From positions 3,070,001 to 3,134,000 of the forward strand of contig NC_007498.2 of assembly GCF_000012885.1 (NCBI RefSeq): a stretch of 64,000 nucleotides of DNA. The letters are read 5' to 3'. The notes under the pieces were generated by a model, which saw nothing but the letters and a program-made list of their open reading frames with translations, did not search any database and had not been told where the DNA came from. Of this stretch, positions 61,259 to 64,000 are shown piece by piece. The DNA is from Syntrophotalea carbinolica DSM 2380 (GTDB lineage: Bacteria; Desulfobacterota; Desulfuromonadia; Desulfuromonadales; Syntrophotaleaceae). The position numbers and the translations under genes are program-made. The first letter of the stretch is position 1. Every line of letters begins with the position of its first letter.

Positions 61259-63073
61259 TTACCCCTTGAGCTTGCGTGTAAGCTCCTGAAACTCACGCTG
61301 CCAGACTGTCATCTCGGTGAAATCCTGGCCCCTCTCGGCCTCTCGCATCAGCTCCTGCAGTTGTTGCAACCGCTGCTTCATGCGCTCCTTATTCACCATT
61401 TCATGACATTTCCGGAAAAGCTCATCGTAATTTTCCGCAAACAATCCTTCGTCTTCTAACAGAATACCCGAAAGCAGCCCCTTCTGGGACTCACTCAGGT
61501 CATCAATGCGCATATTTTCTGCCACCGGCCCCGATTCAGCGGACACCGAAAGGGCGCGTTCGGCCAAGATCCGCAAATCGCCCTCCTCGAAAAGCTCACC
61601 CAGGCCGAGGTTGCGCGCTGCATCGCATGCCGATTCGTAGCAAAGAATCAGCCGCAATAAAATCCGTTGCGCTTTTTCAGCCACCCCCCGCCGGGTCTTC
61701 TTTGCCGGTACGGCCTGACGGGCAGCAGGTTTCGGCCGAACCGCAGGCACCGATGACGGGGCAGGATCCGGCACGGCCTGCGGCAATGCCTTGCTGCGCA
61801 GCAACTGCTCATCCAAGCCGGTACGCGAAGCCAGGTCCTTCAAATACAGATCGCGCTCGATATCGCCGGGCAGAAGGCGTAACTTGGCGAGAATTTTTTC
61901 CACCGCCCGTGCGCGGCCCTCGATATCCTCGCCGTGCTGTTCCAGCGTCCGCTCGATAAAGACCTCGACCACCGGACGCGCCGACGCCAGGCGCGCCTGC
62001 ATCTTCTGCGCATCGTGGTTGCGCAGGAAGGAGTCGGGATCCTCACCGGCATCCAAGGTAACCACCAGGGCCTGCAACCCCTCGGGCAGCAATACGTCCA
62101 TGGCACGAAATGTTGCCTTACGGCCGGCTTCATCCTGGTCGAACAATAGCAGCACACGCTCGGCAAAACGTTTGAGCAAACGAACATGCTCGGGCGTCAG
62201 CGCCGTACCGCAGGTGGCTACGGTGTTTTGAAAACCGGCGCGATACAGTGCCAATTGATCGAAATAGCCTTCCACCACAATGGCTTCGCCCTTGTGGCGC
62301 ATGGCATCGCGCGCCTGGTACAGACCGTAAAGCACCCGCGCCTTGTGGTAGATGGGCGATTCGGGCGAGTTGATGTATTTGGGACCATCCCCTTCCAGAA
62401 TGCGGCCACCGAACGCCACGGGCCGACCACGCTCGTCCAGAATGGGAAACAACAGGCGACGCCTGAACAGGTCGTAATCGTTACGCCCTTCGTTGCCGGC
62501 ACGAACCAGCCCCAAACGATCCCGCGCCCACTTGGAGTCAAAACCCTTGTCCCGCAGATGATTTGCCAGAGCCTCCCACGCTGCGGGCGCCCACCCCAGG
62601 CGAAACTGCCGGGCGATATCGCCGTCAAAGCCGCGACGACGCAGATAACCGCGCGCCGGCTTACCGGAAGGGTCCTTCAGCAGCAGGTTATGATAGAAGT
62701 CACAGGCGACTTCCGTCACCCGCAGCAGGCGCTCGCGTTCTTCCCGGCGCTGCTCTTCTTCGGGGGATACGGCTTCTTCCTCAACCTCGATGCCGTAGCG
62801 TTCGCCGAGCCGACGAACCGCTTCGGGGAAGGCCAGCCCCTCTATATTCATCAGAAAGGCAAAGACATCGCCACCGACCTCACAGCCAAAACAGTGGTAG
62901 ATCTGCCGGTCGGCGTTAACATTGAAGGACGGTGTTTTTTCAGCATGGAACGGACACAGTCCGACATGGTTACGCCCGGAACGCTTGAGGGAAACGTAGC
63001 TCGAAATCACCTCGACAATGTCGGCCCGAGCCCGTATTTCCTCGACCTTTTCGTCCGCAATCCTTCCGCTCAT
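61259..63073 (-). CDS. dnaG: DNA primase
   Basis: A 604-residue primase that makes RNA primers for replication. The N-terminal zinc-binding domain has CPFHAEKTPSFNV and YHCFGCEVGGDVFAF. The TOPRIM catalytic core has AIVVEGYFDQLALYRAGF, ATCGTALTPEHV and LLFDQDEAGRKAT. The C-terminal helicase-interaction region is helical, preceded by a Pro/Ala/Lys linker (about 430-460). The start overlaps the mutS2 stop by 4 bases (ATGA), so the two are coupled. It is followed by rpoD. Confidence 0.97.
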   Translation of the reverse strand: MSGRIADEKVEEIRARADIVEVISSYVSLKRSGRNHVGLCPFHAEKTPSFNVNADRQIYHCFGCEVGGDVFAFLMNIEGLAFPEAVRRLGERYGIEVEEEAVSPEEEQRREERERLLRVTEVACDFYHNLLLKDPSGKPARGYLRRRGFDGDIARQFRLGWAPAAWEALANHLRDKGFDSKWARDRLGLVRAGNEGRNDYDLFRRRLLFPILDERGRPVAFGGRILEGDGPKYINSPESPIYHKARVLYGLYQARDAMRHKGEAIVVEGYFDQLALYRAGFQNTVATCGTALTPEHVRLLKRFAERVLLLFDQDEAGRKATFRAMDVLLPEGLQALVVTLDAGEDPDSFLRNHDAQKMQARLASARPVVEVFIERTLEQHGEDIEGRARAVEKILAKLRLLPGDIERDLYLKDLASRTGLDEQLLRSKALPQAVPDPAPSSVPAVRPKPAARQAVPAKKTRRGVAEKAQRILLRLILCYESACDAARNLGLGELFEEGDLRILAERALSVSAESGPVAENMRIDDLSESQKGLLSGILLEDEGLFAENYDELFRKCHEMVNKERMKQRLQQLQELMREAERGQDFTEMTVWQREFQELTRKLKG

Positions 63074-64000
63074 GACCTTCTCAATTGCACAAGGGTCACA
63101 TTATCGCCACCCTGACCGATGGCGGCGGCGTGAAAGCCCGCCACTTCACGGTGTGCGGCGAGGTACTCGCGCACCACTTTACGCAACACGCCTTCGCCGG
63201 CGCCGTGCACGACTTCCAGTTCCAGCATATTGTGCAGCAAAGCATCGTCGACGAAGCGTTCCAGCAATGGCAGGGCCTCATCGACCCGCTTACCGACCAG
63301 CATCAATCGGGGGCTGAAACTGTCCCGCTGAATCTTGCCACGCACCGCGCCACCGGCGGAACGCGAAGCAAAACGTCGCGGCCGGAACGCCTCCAGCACT
63401 GTCATGGCCAAGCGCAGCTTTTTACCCTGCACCGTCATTTCGACGGTATCGCCCTGCACCCGCACCACTTCACCCTCGGTGCGCAATGTCGGGATACGCA
63501 ACAACTCGCCGACTTTCACCGACTTCGGGGCCTTGCCCCGGCCCTTCACCGAGGCCGGTGCCTGGCGCAACTCTTCGCGCACCTGGCGTACCTCGGAGGT
63601 CAGCCGGGCCTGTTCTGGCACTTGCGTACCGGTCTGACGAGCCTCTTTGAGCAACCCCTTTATCTTGCGTTCGGCTTCGCGCACCAGCTGATCGGCACGT
63701 CGCCGGGCCTTGTCCTGCAACGCTTGCTTCTGCGCCTCGAAATCCTCCAGCAATTTCTTGCGTCGCGCCCGCTCCTGACGGGCCCGTTCGCGCAATTTGC
63801 GCGCTTCGGAGAGTTCCAGTTCAAGGGCATGCTGCTGGGCGTTGATCTTCTCCATCAACTCCAGGCCGGCTTTTTCGCCGTCGCCGAGGTAGTCTTCGGC
63901 ACGCTGCAACACCGTGGCCGGCAAGCCAAGACGGCGGGCAATGGCAAAAGCCTGACTGGCGCCGGGTATCCCGTAATGCAAGCGATAGGTCGGCTGCAAG
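63070..64000 (-). CDS. mutS2: Endonuclease MutS2 (C-terminal part; gene runs off the right edge)
   Basis: The last 310 or so residues of MutS2. The visible part starts in the end of the ATPase domain (PTYRLHYGIPGASQAFAIARRLGLP, typical of MutS family), continues with a long coiled coil (about 80 residues of KKLLEDFEAQKQALQDKARRRADQL type), a KOW-like beta segment (VGELLRIPTLRTEGEVVRVQGDTVEM) and the C-terminal Smr domain with DEALPLLERFVDDALLHN, LEVVHGAGEGVLRKVVREYLAAH. MutS2 acts on ribosome collisions and/or recombination intermediates, depending on the species. Its 5' part lies outside the window. Confidence 0.95.
   Translation of the reverse strand, partial: LQPTYRLHYGIPGASQAFAIARRLGLPATVLQRAEDYLGDGEKAGLELMEKINAQQHALELELSEARKLRERARQERARRKKLLEDFEAQKQALQDKARRRADQLVREAERKIKGLLKEARQTGTQVPEQARLTSEVRQVREELRQAPASVKGRGKAPKSVKVGELLRIPTLRTEGEVVRVQGDTVEMTVQGKKLRLAMTVLEAFRPRRFASRSAGGAVRGKIQRDSFSPRLMLVGKRVDEALPLLERFVDDALLHNMLELEVVHGAGEGVLRKVVREYLAAHREVAGFHAAAIGQGGDNVTLVQLRRS

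Overview
The window looks like the chromosome of a delta-proteobacterium of the Desulfuromonas/Pelobacter/Geobacter group. I infer this from gene content and protein style (a lone Geobacter-like FMN glutamate synthase-family protein, and the order mutS2-dnaG-rpoD-tRNA-Nif3-zinc ribbon-rnpB). No 16S gene is present, so the assignment is provisional.

Layout. (1) 1-4.8 kb: the start of a multi-subunit Mrp/Mnh Na+/H+ antiporter operon (mnhABCD, minus strand, running off the left edge), divergent from a tandem universal stress protein. (2) 5-19.2 kb: ordinary metabolic and regulatory genes: gap, a Bcr/CflA-type exporter, AMP nucleosidase, a lipoprotein, an FMN glutamate synthase-family enzyme, a VWA protein with a sensor kinase and response regulator, DUF188, methyltransferases, an ABC-F protein behind a terminator-like hairpin, and a small S4 protein. 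(3) 19.2-30 kb: an accessory region with a candidate structured RNA, REP/RAYT debris, a LysR regulator and a monooxygenase that share a duplicated operator, a radical SAM protein, a collapsed O-acetylhomoserine sulfhydrylase pseudogene, a RAYT gene between perfect 26-bp inverted repeats, a frameshifted IS1182-like transposase, and a small decayed integron. The integron has a broken intI, an attI-like region and two cassettes with attC-like sites. (4) 30-32.5 kb: purB and a CvfB-like S1 protein.

(5) 32.6-50.6 kb: one large minus-strand cluster of about 20 genes, mostly overlapping or nearly so, with the hallmarks of an aryl-polyene/xanthomonadin-type pigment pathway. It encodes three intact ketosynthases and one short ketosynthase-like protein, two acyl carrier proteins, a ketoreductase, two hot-dog dehydratases, a thioesterase, an acyl-activating enzyme, two acyltransferases, a glycosyltransferase, a LolA-like carrier, an MMPL exporter and a DUF3261 lipoprotein. 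It also has less usual members: a radical SAM/SPASM protein and a phytoene-desaturase-like flavoprotein. The presumed logic is activation of an aromatic starter, repeated condensation/reduction/dehydration without enoyl reduction to give a polyene, transfer to a lipid-like carrier and export to the outer membrane.

(6) 50.9-64 kb: small housekeeping genes (DUF1653, a cysteine-bearing FKBP isomerase, MarR plus methyltransferase), then a long minus-strand block: mutS2 (partial), dnaG, rpoD, a CAU-anticodon tRNA, Nif3-like, zinc ribbon, RNase P RNA, a cysteine-cluster protein, LOG-family, Nudix and a four-S1-domain protein.
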